Positions 1 to 11,519 of a DNA stretch of 64,000 nucleotides are shown here, one piece after another. A program made the position numbers and the translations under genes. The notes beneath the pieces are model-generated. The model had not been told where the DNA came from and did no database searches. It was given only the letters and a program-made list of their open reading frames with translations. The DNA comes from Cenococcum geophilum 1.58 (Eukaryota; Ascomycota; Dothideomycetes; Gloniales; Gloniaceae). How positions within the stretch are numbered: the first letter of the stretch is position 1; each line of letters begins with the position of its first letter. The DNA is taken from NCBI GenBank assembly GCA_001692895.1, contig KV748201.1, forward strand, positions 620,001 to 684,000. Reading direction: 5' to 3'.

Positions 1-2449
1 TTAGGTTTAGGTTTAGTATTAGGTATAGAGTTAGTATTAGATTTTAGGTTTAAGTTCTTTAAGAATCCTTTTTATAGTAAAATACTAGTCCTTCTAGTAT
101 TTTTATATATTAAGCTTAAGCTTCTACTTAGCTTAGGGCGGTATAGTACTTAGTAATAACTTATAGAATTTAGTAGAGTTTTCGGATCTTTAGTAGATGT
201 CGGTGGAATTCTTGTATTAGTGGAATTTAGTAGAATTTTTATACTAGTAGAATCTGGTGGATTCCTTAGGCATAAAGTAGACATTAGTGGAATTTCTAGG
301 TTAGTGGAATCTGGTGGATTCCTTAGGTATAAGGTAGATAGTTATAGAAATTTTAGACTAGTAGATCCTAGTAAGTTTTTTAGATTTTAGTTTTAGGTCT
401 AAGTAGTAAGTTATACAGCACTTCTACTTATAATAGGAGGCGGTAAATAAAAGCTTAAGGTTTTCCTAATTAATAGTTACTATATATAGCTTTATTTAGG
501 GTTATTTAAGAATTACTAAGTAACCTAGAGTGGTAACGAAAAGTTTAATTAGTTCTTCGTAGTTTAGGTATTAAAGTCTTAGGTATATTATATAGGTAAT
601 TTAGCCCAAAACCGTGCATTTACTATTAAATGTAAATACATTAATATGCCAGTTAAGGGGGGTTAGGGTAAAACTATTATCTTACGTAAAGATTTTATTA
701 ATAAATCCTATACTACTAGCTCCTATATTAATTAGGACTTAAGTATTAGCCTATTAATTATTCTACTAAAGACAATAGTTAATAGTTATGTTACGATCCT
801 AAGAGTTAAAGTTCGGAATATTTAAAGTATTTAATAAGATCCTAAGGTAGAGCTGTCCTAAAGAGCGACTTAACTCTAAGATATACTTTTTAGTAGTAAG
901 CGGAAAGGGGTTCCTATAGAACGTTAGTTATAGCTTACCCTTATAAGTAGTGCTTACTAAATATAGGGCTGGAACTAGGTAAAGATTAGAAATAGTAACT
1001 AGAAGATTAATATAGTAAACGGTTGCTAGTATTAGCCGTTTATAAATTGTGTTTAGGTATAGGGATAGAGTAATAGTTAAAGAAGTAGGAGTTACTTTTA
1101 TATTTAAAGTAGAGGCCTAGCTTAATACGCTGTTTCTATTTAAAGGACCCTAGTAGGGTATATCCTAGGGTCCTAGTGTTAATATCTATAGCGTTAAGGT
1201 GCTTAAGCTAAGATAACTTAGTAGACGTTTATAGGGCTATTATATTATATTAAGGAGCGTATTTTGGTATTAGGCGTAGTATATTATTATACCGTTTATT
1301 AATAACGTTTATATAGGCATTAAGGGCTCCTAGTAGGTCTACGCCTATTAGGAAGGTTTTTAGTTTAGGGCTTAGGGATTTAATAAGGCTATTAACTAGT
1401 ATAGAGTTATTCTAGCTAGTTTCCTTTATATAACGGTTAAACTTAGAGAAATATACTAGGAAACTCTTCGTTTTTTAAGCTATATAGTTTATTTTCCTCT
1501 AAGTAGTAGCTTAGCGGTTTAGGTTACCGTATATAGCTTTAAGAAGTATAACTAGGCTTTATACTAAGTTTGGCTAAAAATATTTAATAAGATTAGCTAC
1601 CTCTCCTCCTAGTTAACTTAAGGCGTAATAGAGTTAGTTAGCTTATTTTTTTTTAGCTAGCTTAGAAATAATTAGAGCTCTTATTATTTACTAATAAATA
1701 CTAAGGGATTTAGTAGTTATTTAGATTCTTGCGGTATAGTAGTTAGTTTAAGGTAAGAGACTACTATAGGTTTAGGGCTTACGTTTCGCGTGTTTATCTC
1801 TAGAGATAGCGTTTAGTCTTGGGGCCCTAGCGTAGGCATCTTAAGGGTACGGACTTCTTCTTAGAGGTTCTTAATTAATTATTAGTGTTATACTTCTTAT
1901 TTAGCCTATTGTTAATTTAAAGTAGCTTAATTCTATATAAGGGCGTCTATAAAAGACTTTTATATCTCTACTAATTGTTTTTAGAATGTAGATATAATAC
2001 TGGCAGCTATTATAGGAGCTTTAGGTTCGTTTTATATATTAATGTAGTATAGGTAGTTAATATAACGTAGTATTACAAAGTAAGTATAAGCAATAATAAT
2101 ATATAATAAGGTAGATATTATTAAGCTATATATATAAACCGTGTAAGGAAGTTAAGACGTTATATAGGGAAAGAAGGTAGGAAAATAGGAAGAAAGGGTA
2201 TATATTATAGACTTGGTTACTTAGTTAATATATATATAGAGTAAAATAGGATTTAGGTGGTAGTTCTAGTAGAACTTAGTAGGATTTAGTAGAACTTAGT
2301 GGAACTTAGTGGAATATGGCAGAATACGGCAGATTACCGTTAGATTGCTATAAATTGCGGCAAATTGCGGTCTCGTAGTCGGTCTTTAGTTGCTAAGTCG
2401 GTAGAAACAGGTGGATGTATATAAGGTATCACGGGGGTGTTCCGTAATA
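1..2449 (-). mobile_element. Gypsy element D, 5' part, truncated by the window edge
   Basis: The minus strand reads, from right to left, a probable 5' LTR ending in TAATA at 2449, a Gag-like protein, a CCHC-like knuckle and an aspartic-protease core. Reverse transcriptase would lie left of base 1. The right end is placed at 2449 because similarity to repeat R1 (other copies near 50.79 and 52.69 kb) begins at 2450. The left limit of the LTR was not resolved. The sequence nearly lacks CpA/TpG, as expected for heavy RIP. GGAATT/GGATTC-rich short repeats fill 160-380, and similar GGAACTTAGT-type repeats fill 2245-2340. Confidence 0.6.
590..2010 (-). pseudogene. Gag and protease remnant of Gypsy D
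   Basis: The minus-strand frame around 1860-1450 reads MPTLGPQD, SLEINTRNVSPKP and PLVFISK. This is followed near 1440-1290 by a retrotransposon Gag tail (LIKSLSPKLKTFLIGVDL). At about 1117-1070 a CCHC knuckle spacing is kept, but all four metal ligands read tyrosine. At about 765-700 the protease motif DSGA reads as NIGA in the context VLINIGASSIGFINKS. In-frame stops are numerous. The gene would have made capsid and protease; it cannot be functional here. Confidence 0.6.
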
Positions 2450-2899
2450 GTATCTTTCTATATAACCTACTACCTATATAATATCTTAAGTACACATCCC
2501 TAAAATAAGGCCTAAAGTCCTTTTTATAAACGCAATATTTATAGCTATACTTTTTATATAGAGTATATAGCGGATTACGCAGTTTACTAAAGCTACTCTT
2601 AATATTCTAGACGTATATTAATATCCGCTAGCGACTTTCCTTTATATTCTCCCAAATACTAGCTTTTAGAGTGTACTCTTCACTCGCTAACAGCACTTAG
2701 ATAGGAAGGCGTTTATTTATATTTATGGTACTATAGATATTATAAGGGCTGTGGAGATTATAAGAGTCTACGTTATTAAGATCTTTATCTTACCACTGTC
2801 TAAAATTCGCTATTTAAAGAAACCTTATAAATAATATTTAGGTTACTATAAAAGGTAAATTAACAGATAAAATATAGTATAACTAATATATACAATTTA

Positions 2900-3181
2900 A
2901 TGGCTATCTTAAGCTTTGGATTTATATTAGCAGCCTTTTTAGCCTACTTTTTAAGAAAAGAAGATAAATAAGCCTTATTAAGCCTCCTTTTAGAAGTATT
3001 AGGCGGTAGTAGTTGCAGAGAGGCGGACGGCGAAGTGGTTTATAGTAAAGATATAGGTAACGGAAAGGCAGGCAGCGAAAAGGTACGCAGGTTTTTAGTG
3101 GATTTCGCTTTATCTATATTTTTATTATCTACTAAAATCTATAAAGAGTGCTTTAGTATATATTTTCTAAAATTATATTAG
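2900..3181 (+). pseudogene. R1 small ORF, copy a (unknown protein, one in-frame stop)
   Basis: Starts ATGGCTATCTTA and aligns along its length with the 97-codon ORF at 51267-51560. It has a hydrophobic N-terminus (ILAAFLAYFLRKEDK), a small acidic/lysine-rich middle, and the C-terminal words FSIYFLK. One TAA replaces the arginine codon CGA after KEDK. Length differences between copies are multiples of three, which argues that the frame was once coding. I do not recognise the family. Confidence 0.5.
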
Positions 3182-3209
3182 CTACAGATATAATTTAGTA
3201 TTAGAAAGC

Positions 3210-3395
3210 TTACTCTTTAGGTAAAGATCCTAAAGGATTAATATAAGAAAGAGCGTCCTTAAAAGCGTCCTTAATTATTTTATCGTTAACGCCGCGTATA
3301 TTAAGTTCCTTAATTAAATGGCTGTTAAATATATTTAGAGGTGTAAATAAAGGCGTTATAGATAGTAGTATGCTAATAAACAGTAGATAAAACAA
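3210..3395 (-). CDS. R1 convergent small ORF, copy a (unknown protein, 61 aa)
   Basis: Open on the minus strand with a hydrophobic start (MFYLLFISILLSITPLFTPL) and the conserved words KELNIRGVNDKIIKDAFKDA and NPLGSLPKE. A close homologue is at 53488-53685 and a diverged one at about 51594-51780. It runs tail to tail with the plus-strand R1 ORF, 28 bp apart. The N-terminus could be a signal peptide or membrane segment. Function unknown; it may be one exon of a longer gene. Confidence 0.4.
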   Translation of the reverse strand: MFYLLFISILLSITPLFTPLNIFNSHLIKELNIRGVNDKIIKDAFKDALSYINPLGSLPKE

Positions 3396-3643
3396 TAATG
3401 GTAAAGTTTATAGTACGGTGCTATAAGGTAGAAGGTTGGTAGAAGAAAGTAAATATCCGCAATGCTAATTTTATTAAATTAGCTCGCTAATAAATAATCG
3501 CTGCTATAACTTACCTTAGTAAATATTAACCACCTTATATACGCTTATTTATAACGCGCAAATTCTTTATAGTTAAGTTACTACTAATTAAAGTAAGTAG
3601 GCGCCGTCTAGTTAACTTATAGAGTAATATTAATATAAAATCG

Positions 3644-3868
3644 TGTAAGGTGAGGATATAGATAGGGAGTCTAATAATAGAATAATAGATATATTGTATA
3701 GACAGAGACGAATCCTTAAGGGAAAAGGAGGAGTCTATATACGAGGTAGGAAGGGTTTTCCCTAGGTATATATAGAGCACGTACCTTATAGGCAAGTCAC
3801 CCCTAGGTTGCCCTAGGGTCGCCTATACCTTACACCTATATAACTATCCACTTAGGTTTTACCTAATA
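3644..3868 (-). repeat. Gypsy A left (3') LTR, 225 bp
   Basis: Begins TGTAAGG and ends CCTAATA, where the usual CA end has become TA as expected from RIP. It aligns with 31931-32156, sharing for example AGACAGAGACGAAT and GGGTTTTCCCTA. The 15 bp LINE TSD starts inside its last five bases. Confidence 0.85.
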
Positions 3869-3908
3869 ATGCCGCCCCAGGCAATAGCGACGCCTTAAAA
3901 AGGAGCTC

Positions 3909-5290
3909 TTGCTGCACCCGGCCCAAAAAGACAAAACCAACCAAAACAACCCTGAAAAACACCTAGAGAAACCCCCTGAGATGCATACATCGCAGGGGAG
4001 GCACACGTCGACCGACGGTGGTTCGCACTCGCGCGCGACCGCCAGATCCACGCCTAACAACGGCCCTCCACAACAAAGACGGGCGAATACTACACCATAA
4101 AGCGGAAATACCTCTATTAAGAAGGCATCTAATAAAATATAAAGCCTACTAGATATATCTAGTATCTAGAATTATAGGGGAGTAACTATTAGCTATAACA
4201 AACTAATATAGCTAGTAGAATGGCTTTACTAGTCTAGTAAGCCCTAGGTGCCCCTTTAATAAACCCTTAATTAAATCCTCTAATAGCTAAGTAAAATTAA
4301 AAATAAATAAAACCCCCCCTTATTAGCGAACCGCACCTAGGCCACCATAGCTACGCTTTTACAGTATAGGGAACCTACCCCCCTTAAGATAACAACTGGG
4401 TATATAATTATAATACGACCAAATATAGAAAAAGTAGAGGGGCTTAGGGGATAATTAGAAATAGAAGTCCTTATAAAGATTTATAAAGAGGTTTATAACA
4501 TAGTTATAGTCTAACACCTTAGGAGCGAAGATATTAGAGTTACCCTAAAGGACTAATAGGCAAAGGAACGAGCCGTAAGAGTAGGGGACAGGCTAGGAGA
4601 ACGTATTGGTATAAAAGTGCTTCGTAAAGACTACCTAGTTAAAGTCCTAGTGGTTCCTATAAGCCTTAGGGTAAAAAAGGGACGCTAGGTAGATAACATA
4701 GTAACTATATAAAAGATAGTAAAGCAAACGGAACGCCTTATACTAGGTCTTAAGATCACCCAAATCTAATAGCTTTAATAGGAAAATACAAACTAAGCAA
4801 ATAATAAGAATAATAAGAGGATATAAGGGTCGCTAAAGACTCGCTAGGGAGACGCCGGTCAAACGTATAGCTCCCTTATTATCAGTATATATATACCAGG
4901 AATGCAAAAACTCCTTATCTAAAAAGGAATAATTATAAATAGCCTTATATATAACGCAAGGCTCTATAACCACAGACTACGCCTAGAATAATACTACCGC
5001 TATATATAATAGGGACATACCTAATCCACATGCGCAGTATAGGTGTGCTGCGGCTACTATACAGGCCCCTATAATATAAGACACTATTTAAATTAAGACT
5101 AAATAAAATGCGTAAACTGCTACCGAAGCACATATAAGGCGTAGGAGAGAGAAGACTGCATTAGATACAGGAGATGGAAGGTAAGGGCTTAACAGCTGCG
5201 GGAATAACTGCACGCTAGGTTATATAAATGGAAACAATAGGCAATAAGCTAGGGAGACGTAGGCGCCTTCCCAGCGTTTCCTACCTTTAA
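3909..5290 (+). pseudogene. LINE ORF1 (nucleic-acid-binding protein) remnant
   Basis: The first 64 codons (3909-4100) are open and polar (KDKTNQNNPEKHLEKPPEMH), rich in proline and threonine. The frame opens at a TTG, so the true start is uncertain; the first ATG is at 3981. Around 5000-5140 are knuckle-like words (CCGYYTGPYNIRHYLN, CVNCYR) in which several cysteines and histidines read tyrosine. The tail reads MEGKGLTAAGITAR. This matches the layout of Tad-type ORF1. Many stops. Confidence 0.6.
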
Positions 5291-5439
5291 TATTAGGGGG
5301 CTAGGCTAGCCATCCCAAGCCTTAACAGGCTAGAAGCGGCGCCGCGTAATATTACTAAACTAAATAGGGACATAAGGGTCACAGGGGATATAAGGGAAAG
5401 GACGCCCTATAGGAAGACCCCTATAGACAGCTATAGTAA

Positions 5440-8400
5440 GCTTAAGACTAGGACAATTAAGAATTAGATTTAACGCGGCAAATATAACATTCGCAGCCGA
5501 CCTATAAAGGGCCTATAGTTAACTAGTAGGGGAAGAACCGGAGACAATAATAGATTTAGATATAAAAGCGCTAGTAGGAATATAAGATATAGGAATAGAA
5601 AGCTCTATATAAAATAAGTAGCGACTAGGGTATAGACATAAGAGATAAAAGTTCTAAATATCCTAGAGAAAGTGGAAATAGAAGAAGTGAGGTATAAAGG
5701 AAAGGCAAAGGACCCTCGCCGGGGGTCCGCTACCTATCCATTATATAGTATAACTACGGCAATACAAACCACCGTCTTATAAGGCCCTTACTAGATAGTC
5801 TAGACCTAGAGAAACACTATATCCTTACTATATAAGAGCCGTATTACAATACCTATATATAATTAACATACTGCCCCTAAGGATTCCGGCTCCTATACAA
5901 ACTAAAAGCAGCCACTTATATATACTTTATAATTAGCAAGGCTATTAGCCTATCCTTATAGTTATAGCAGGCAGTTAACCTAGATATTATAGTTATAATA
6001 ATCCAGACATATAGGGGACCGGTATAAATTATTAATATATATAACCCTAAGGTTAAAGGGGTCCCATAAATAAAGAATATTATATTAGTAATAAGCTTAC
6101 TAGAAACCAAAGGCATAAAGTCTATCCTACTAGGAGATATAAACCTCTACTACCCGCGGTAAAAGGGTATCTATATTACTACTAAATAATAGGTAAATTA
6201 CCTACTAAGAGCTATAGACACCTAGGGCCTTAAGCTAACCACCCCCTTAGGAGTAATTATATAGTAATAAGGAACCTCTAGAAGTATAATTAACCTTATA
6301 TTTATAGACAAAGGCCTATACTAAAGACTTAAAAGGTACAACCCTAAAGAAAAGTAGGCACTCGCTTTAGACTATATCCCCATCCAAATATAGCTAGATT
6401 TAGATATTAAGGCGCAACTAAGTAGCAAAAGATACGCAATAAGGAAGCTTAAGACAGACAGTTTCCTTAATATAGTTAAACAACAACTTTAAGACCTAGA
6501 AAAAATCTACCCAATACCAAACAAGCGAGGCTTATTAGCTACCCCTAAGGAAATTAACTAAAGACTAGAAAGGATTTAGGCAGCAATTAAAAATAGGCTA
6601 AAAAAGCACTACCCGGTTTTAAAACTAGGCCCCTATATATAATACGCATAGTCCATATAATACGCGGTTCTTATTACTAGCCAATAATGAGTAAGAAGGA
6701 AATATATAAGTAGCCATAACCCTAAAGATAAGAGACAATATAAAGACATAAGAAACTAGTTAAAGAATACCCTAAAGAAAGAAGCAAGGAATAACTGGAG
6801 ACAGTTTATAAATAAGCACACTTTTAACCCGAGCCTCCCCTATAATAGGGGCCTTTAGGCTATAGTAAAATAAGTAAAGAAAAAGGTAGGGCGCCTAGCA
6901 AGAGACCTATACCTACTACCCCTATAAAGAGTAGGGGAACTATAGGCTACTAATAATAATAATAAGAAGGTAAAGATCCTTATAGAAAGGTTCTTCCCCT
7001 AACCAGCTCTAGCAGACCTTAGCAACATCACGGGTAAAATACTAGTAACTCGCCTAAGGGTTAACAGCGATATAACAACAGAGAAAATGGCTAGAACTAT
7101 TAGCCACCTTTTAAATAATATAGCACTAAGACTAAATAGGATTCTAAATAAGGCCTTAAAAACCTATAGACTACTTATAGTATCTTAGCTTGCAGATATA
7201 GCTAGAGCATACTTTACTATAGGCTACTACCCATAACTCGGAAGATCTATAACAACGGTTATTCTATAAAAAGAAGGTAAAGTAGATTACTTAATCCTAA
7301 GAAGCTACCGCCCTATTGCCCTAGAAAACACCCTTAGCAAGATCTTAGAAAAGGTAATAGCGGACTATATAGCAGACACAGTTAAGGAACACGCCCTACT
7401 ACTATAAAGCTAAATAGGGGCAAGAAAGAACCGCTTAACGCTATTAGAACTTACGCTACTTACTACTACCATTAAATCCGCATAGGCGATGTGAAGGGAC
7501 TTTATAGTATTAATGCTTAGCCTAGATATTAGTAGTGCCTATAATAACGTACCCTATAAGCGCCTCTTATATATCCTTAGGGCAAAGGGCTTCCTAGAAT
7601 AGATTATACAATTTATTTAAGGGCTTATAGGCCAGAAAGAAATATCACTAGTCTTTAACAGATACTAAAGCCCCCCTATTACAGTTGTAATAGGAATACT
7701 ATAAGGATTACCCCTTTCGCCTATACTCTTCCTTTTCTTTATAAGCAACCTACTAGACTTCTTTAAGAAAGGGGCGACCTAGGAAATAGGCTTTGTTAAC
7801 GATATAAACCTAATTATATACGGGCTAATAGCCGTAAAGAACTGTAGAACATTAGAGAAAGCCTATAACACCTATATAAAATAGGTAAGACGATATAAAG
7901 TCTAATTCTTACTAGAGAAATACCAGCTAATCTATTTTATAAGAAAACGTAACTAATCTATAGATCTCTAGCATATAATTTACATCTAAGGCTTTAGGGG
8001 TTAACTAGTTTAGGGCCTAAGGGTATTAGGAGTATAGGTAGATAGTAAGCTCTAGTAGAGCGTATATACGGCGTAAGCAGCCCATAAGGGCTAAGTATAG
8101 TACATTACATTATCTAAGATCGTCAATTCTATATAGGGTCCATGCTTTTAGAGGTCACGCCTACTATACATAGCAGTTGTCCGGCCTACTATAACGTATA
8201 AATCTAGTATCTAAGCTATTAGTGAAACCGAGAAGGGCCCCCCTAAATCACTCCTTAAATTACTCTAAAAGGTCTAGATAGTATACCTCTAGAGTATAAC
8301 AGGCGGGTATAAGCAAACGGCCGTAGCACTCCTTAAGAAGGAAGCTAATATCCCCCCCCTATAACTATATATTAAAGCCACCGCAATATAAAGGGTATAA

Positions 8401-9260
8401 AATAAACGCAACTCTAATATTATAAAGTATATCAAAACACGCCTAAATAAACTATAGAGGGACCCTAGGGTGCCTTATAGGAGAATAATCTAATAACCCT
8501 AAAGTAGGGAAGATATACTTAAGAAACAGATAAAGAAAGTAGAAGAAGAATGGTATAGTATTAGGGCCTAGGCCTATATAGAGAAGGAAGGAAAACGCGT
8601 AAGAGGCTAATAAAGATAACAGTAAGAAAGAGAAAGGAGCTAAAGTAGAGTATAAAAGAACGCTGGGAAACTATTAACCGCAATACAATACTAGTTAGAC
8701 TAGCGCTAGAGAGGTATATAGAAGTTAAAGGTACAGAGGCTAACTTAGGTAAGAGTAACCTAAGCCATAGCATGGTTAATGCCATAGGGGGTAAATACTT
8801 AAGGGCTCTAAGAAGGCCTAATAAAGGCAGAAAATATAATAGTAATACTCCTAAGAACAGAAATAATAGGATTAAAAAATTGGCTCTACTAGGTAGGCGT
8901 CCTAGTAGGTAGCCTAAGATACGAATATAGCTAGCTAAGACAGACACTAAAATACGTAATACTACTATGCCCCTTACGCACTAACTAAGAAGTAATACTC
9001 TTAGTAGCTAGTACAGAGAACTATAATACACTGCTCTTAATATAAAAAGGTCTTAAGGCGGTTACCTAGTGGCTTATTAGCTAAAATATACTAAACTAGT
9101 TCCGGGTTATAAGGGAAATAGTAATAGAAGGCAGTAGGGCGGGTATTAGGCGCCCCCTAATAACTCTACAGTAGTAGAGTAAAGTTTGCGATACTAGCGC
9201 GTCCGTAGGCTTGTTACGGCAGCAGTGGTTCCTAAAAAGGTTAAAAAGTAAGGTAGTAGA
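5440..9260 (+). pseudogene. LINE ORF2 (endonuclease-reverse transcriptase) remnant
   Basis: Endonuclease words appear at about 5740-6260 (IQEPYYNTYI, IINIYNPK, LLGDINLYYP, close to the GDFN/H motif). RT motifs are at about 7290-7830: RPIALENTLSKILEKVIADY, SLDISSAYNNV, GLPLSPILF. The catalytic YADD box reads VNDINLIIYG, so one aspartate has become asparagine. A Tad-like C-terminal tail is near 8960-9250 (LLCPLRTN, KGLKAVTxWLIS). It would copy the LINE RNA at a nicked target. Stops occur every 10-30 codons, so it is dead. Confidence 0.75.
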
Positions 9261-9445
9261 GCACTATAGGTAACTCGCAGGCGCCTCATAGGCGCCCTAT
9301 AGGCGAGTCCCTAAAGGCGGGGAGATAGATTACGGGGTTTTCTTAAATAGAGTTTTCTCCCCACATATATATAAGGAGTAGTCCGCGTGGGCCCAATAGG
9401 GATCCAAATCGGACGTTAAGCAATGAATAATAATAATGCCGCCCC

Positions 9446-10051
9446 CTTTAAAAAGGGTCGTCCCTAATCCTTTATATGCTTAAGCCTTAATAAAACTCTA
9501 TAAAAAAAACCTTAGTAAGGAAAAAATTTAAAGGGGAAAGAGTGTTTTAATTTTGTATATAGAGAGACGGGTAGTATATATACGCGGCGCGAAGATATTA
9601 AGGAACTTTAACCGGCGGTTAAAGTTATCTAATTAGTTAGATTTGCCTTACTAAGACTCTCCCGCATTTAACTAAGCTAGTAATAATTTTATATACCTAG
9701 TATAGAAAATCCTAATTAGTCCATTTAATAGGTAGAGCTAGTAGAGCTTAATACTATCGCCTAAATTTAGTAGACCAGAAATATTCCAAAAGCTCGCTTA
9801 TATAGGTAGGTCGCTAGTACCTCGCGGGTCGGTTATAGGTTATTTGTATATAGCTAGATTTATAAACAATAAGGCTATATACCTATTAAATCCGCCGCTA
9901 ACTCTACTTTAGCCTTACGCTATACCGGCGTAGCGCCGTATATATTTCGTGGATAGGTTATAGGTTACTTATATACAGCTAGGTTTAGGATAATAAGGCT
10001 ATATACCTATTAAATCCGCCGCTAACCTATGCTTTAGCCTTATGCGTTATT
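9446..10051 (-). other. Gypsy A 3' non-coding region with a tandem duplication
   Basis: No gene seen. A block of about 100 bp beginning GGTTATAGGTTA (about 9832) is repeated about 124 bp later (about 9956), sharing AAGGCTATATACCTATTAAA and CCGCCGCTAAC. At 9600-9624 lies the near-palindrome AACTTTAACC-GGC-GGTTAAAGTT. The same 60 bp context occurs in Gypsy B at about 20773-20830. Confidence 0.6.
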
Positions 10052-10066
10052 TATATAGTATATATA

Positions 10067-11087
10067 GTAGTAGTTCTTTAATTAACGTCTGATACGGATC
10101 CTATCTTGGCCCACGCAGACTACTCCGTCATAGGGGGGAAAACTTGTAATTTACATGAAGAAAACCCTGCAGTTGGGGGAGGAAAAACCCTATAAGCAGC
10201 CTCAGTAGGATGAAAAACCCCGATTTGCCATGTTTGCACGTAGCAGCGGCCCTACGGGCCTACTGCACGTCCTCCTCCTTAGATGTTTTGAACTCCTTAG
10301 GAACCACTACTTCCTTCTCTAGCTTATTAAAGCTAGGGTTCACTACGTCCCAGCTAGGCCTTGCTAATCGATTGCTGTGTCTTATTGTCTCTTTATGTCC
10401 CATATCTTGCCCATCCCCTGTATGCTATCTCTTATGTAGACCACTGCCATATACGCCTTGCCTCCCCCCCCCTAGAGCCATCGAAGGCGTAAGGGGGATT
10501 CATCCATTCTAACTACCGTAATACTAATAAGCGAGCGGGATATTGTATTTGGGTATCTTTTGTGCCTAGGCCCCAGCTAGGCCCTCTCTAAGGGTCACTA
10601 CTCCGTCGAAAGGAGACAGGGAAAACCGTGGGTCGCAATCCAAGCTGCTAGGTAGTATTTGGTAGTTGAAAACGGCGAGTGACCGCATGCTCCGCGGGCG
10701 ACTGCCCTAGGGGTTAGGAGGGGCCGTATATTTGCTCGTTCGTTCGTTTAATAGCTCGTACACTCGTTTATCCGTCAATGTGAGGTCGTCGATGCTTTCC
10801 ATTGGGGGCTAGGGGATGCTTTTAAAAGCTGTTCATCCACGTTAGATTATATAGGTGCTTAGTAGGAGAACTAGTGGCTGTATTGTAAAGGGGTACCGTC
10901 AGTAGTGGTTTTCGAGATCTCACCATCCTATGTGAAAACTTTTCACTACGCCCCACGACGTATACAATCACCAGATCCTACTTGCACGCGCTGTGTAACG
11001 TCTCTGCGTTGGCTCTGGGTCTAAACTTCAAAGACCTAGGTTTGTAGCCGTCACCACGTACAGGTGCAGAATCCGTTTTCGACGGCC
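10067..11087 (-). mobile_element. SINE-like 1 kb element, copy A
   Basis: A 1021 bp element bounded by a 15 bp TSD, TATATAGTATATATA (10052-10066, 11088-11102), inside Gypsy A. Read on the minus strand it starts GGCCGTCGAAAACGG and ends in a CTACTAC tail. A second copy of nearly the same length lies at 55523-56541 with a different 15 bp TSD. Its last 55 bp match the LINE 3' end at about 9375-9425 (GGAGTAGTC, GCGTGGGCC, GGATCC, GACGTTAA). It keeps many CpA/TpG sites and is GC-balanced, unlike its surroundings. On the plus strand the frame at 10210-10512 is probably fortuitous. Confidence 0.8.
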
Positions 11088-11519
11088 TATATAGTATATA
11101 TATAGAATAGTATAAGTTATTAGTATAGGTTACTACTAGTAGGTTACTAGTAGGTTATAGACCTTAGTTAAATAGACCCTAGTTATAAACAGGCCTATTC
11201 TCTAATATATAAATAATCTGCTTAACTAGTATAGAGTAACGGATTAGGTTTAGGAAGGATACTTTTTAAATTAAGCTTCGTTGCTAGCGTACGCCATAGC
11301 CTCGCCTATAAGTTACCAGCATCGCTAAGTTACGTTAGAGTGTGGCTTATATAGGATATTAATAAATTAAAACTTTACCCTATATATACGCCGTAGTTCT
11401 TATAGCAATTATTACTTATTCTTTAATCTCTTAGGACGTCCTCTGCTTTGCTTTAATATAGATTATATTTTAATAGCGGCGCTTACTTTTTGCCTGCGCT
11501 TTAGCTATAAGGCTAGGGT

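Larger units (their letters stand above)
2450..3638. repeat. Repeat R1, copy a, left part
   Basis: This segment is repeated at about 50790-51940 (R1b) and 52690-54105 (R1c). It was cut by insertion of Gypsy A, whose 5 bp TSD AATCG lies at 3639-3643 and again at 32157-32161. The right remainder of R1a is 32162-32320. All copies carry the same convergent pair of small ORFs. Copies b and c sit behind a DUF6589-family gene, so R1a is probably a stray piece of the same element. Confidence 0.75.
3879..9430 (+). mobile_element. Full-length Tad-like LINE (non-LTR retrotransposon)
   Basis: Flanked by a 15 bp TSD, TAATAATGCCGCCCC (3864-3878 and 9431-9445). The 3' end carries a short AAT-type tail (ATGAATAA before the TSD). 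Two degraded coding regions fit ORF1 (CCHC knuckles) and ORF2 (endonuclease, RT, C-terminal tail), as in Tad1-clade elements. It landed in the polypurine tract beside Gypsy A's 3' LTR. The last 55 bp or so before the tail are shared with the SINE-like elements at 10067-11087 and 55523-56541. RIP stops fill both frames. Confidence 0.85.

Noticed and set aside
1..20. TTAGG-like bases resembling a telomere repeat
   Set aside because: Only two or three imperfect units. The following sequence is Gypsy D. No continuous TTAGGG array.
3535..3795. 86-codon minus-strand ORF
   Set aside because: Runs across the junction of R1 and the Gypsy A LTR, so it is not an ancestral gene.
3863..4060. Minus-strand ORF antisense to LINE ORF1
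   Set aside because: Shadow of the open plus-strand ORF1 start; low-complexity and not supported by motifs.
8561..8947. 128-codon leucine-rich minus-strand ORF
   Set aside because: Antisense to the LINE ORF2 C-terminal region, which reads family motifs on the plus strand. The hydrophobic look comes from complementing lysine/glutamate codons.
10210..10512. 100-codon plus-strand ORF in SINE-like copy A
   Set aside because: Not conserved in copy B, antisense to the element, and no recognisable domain.
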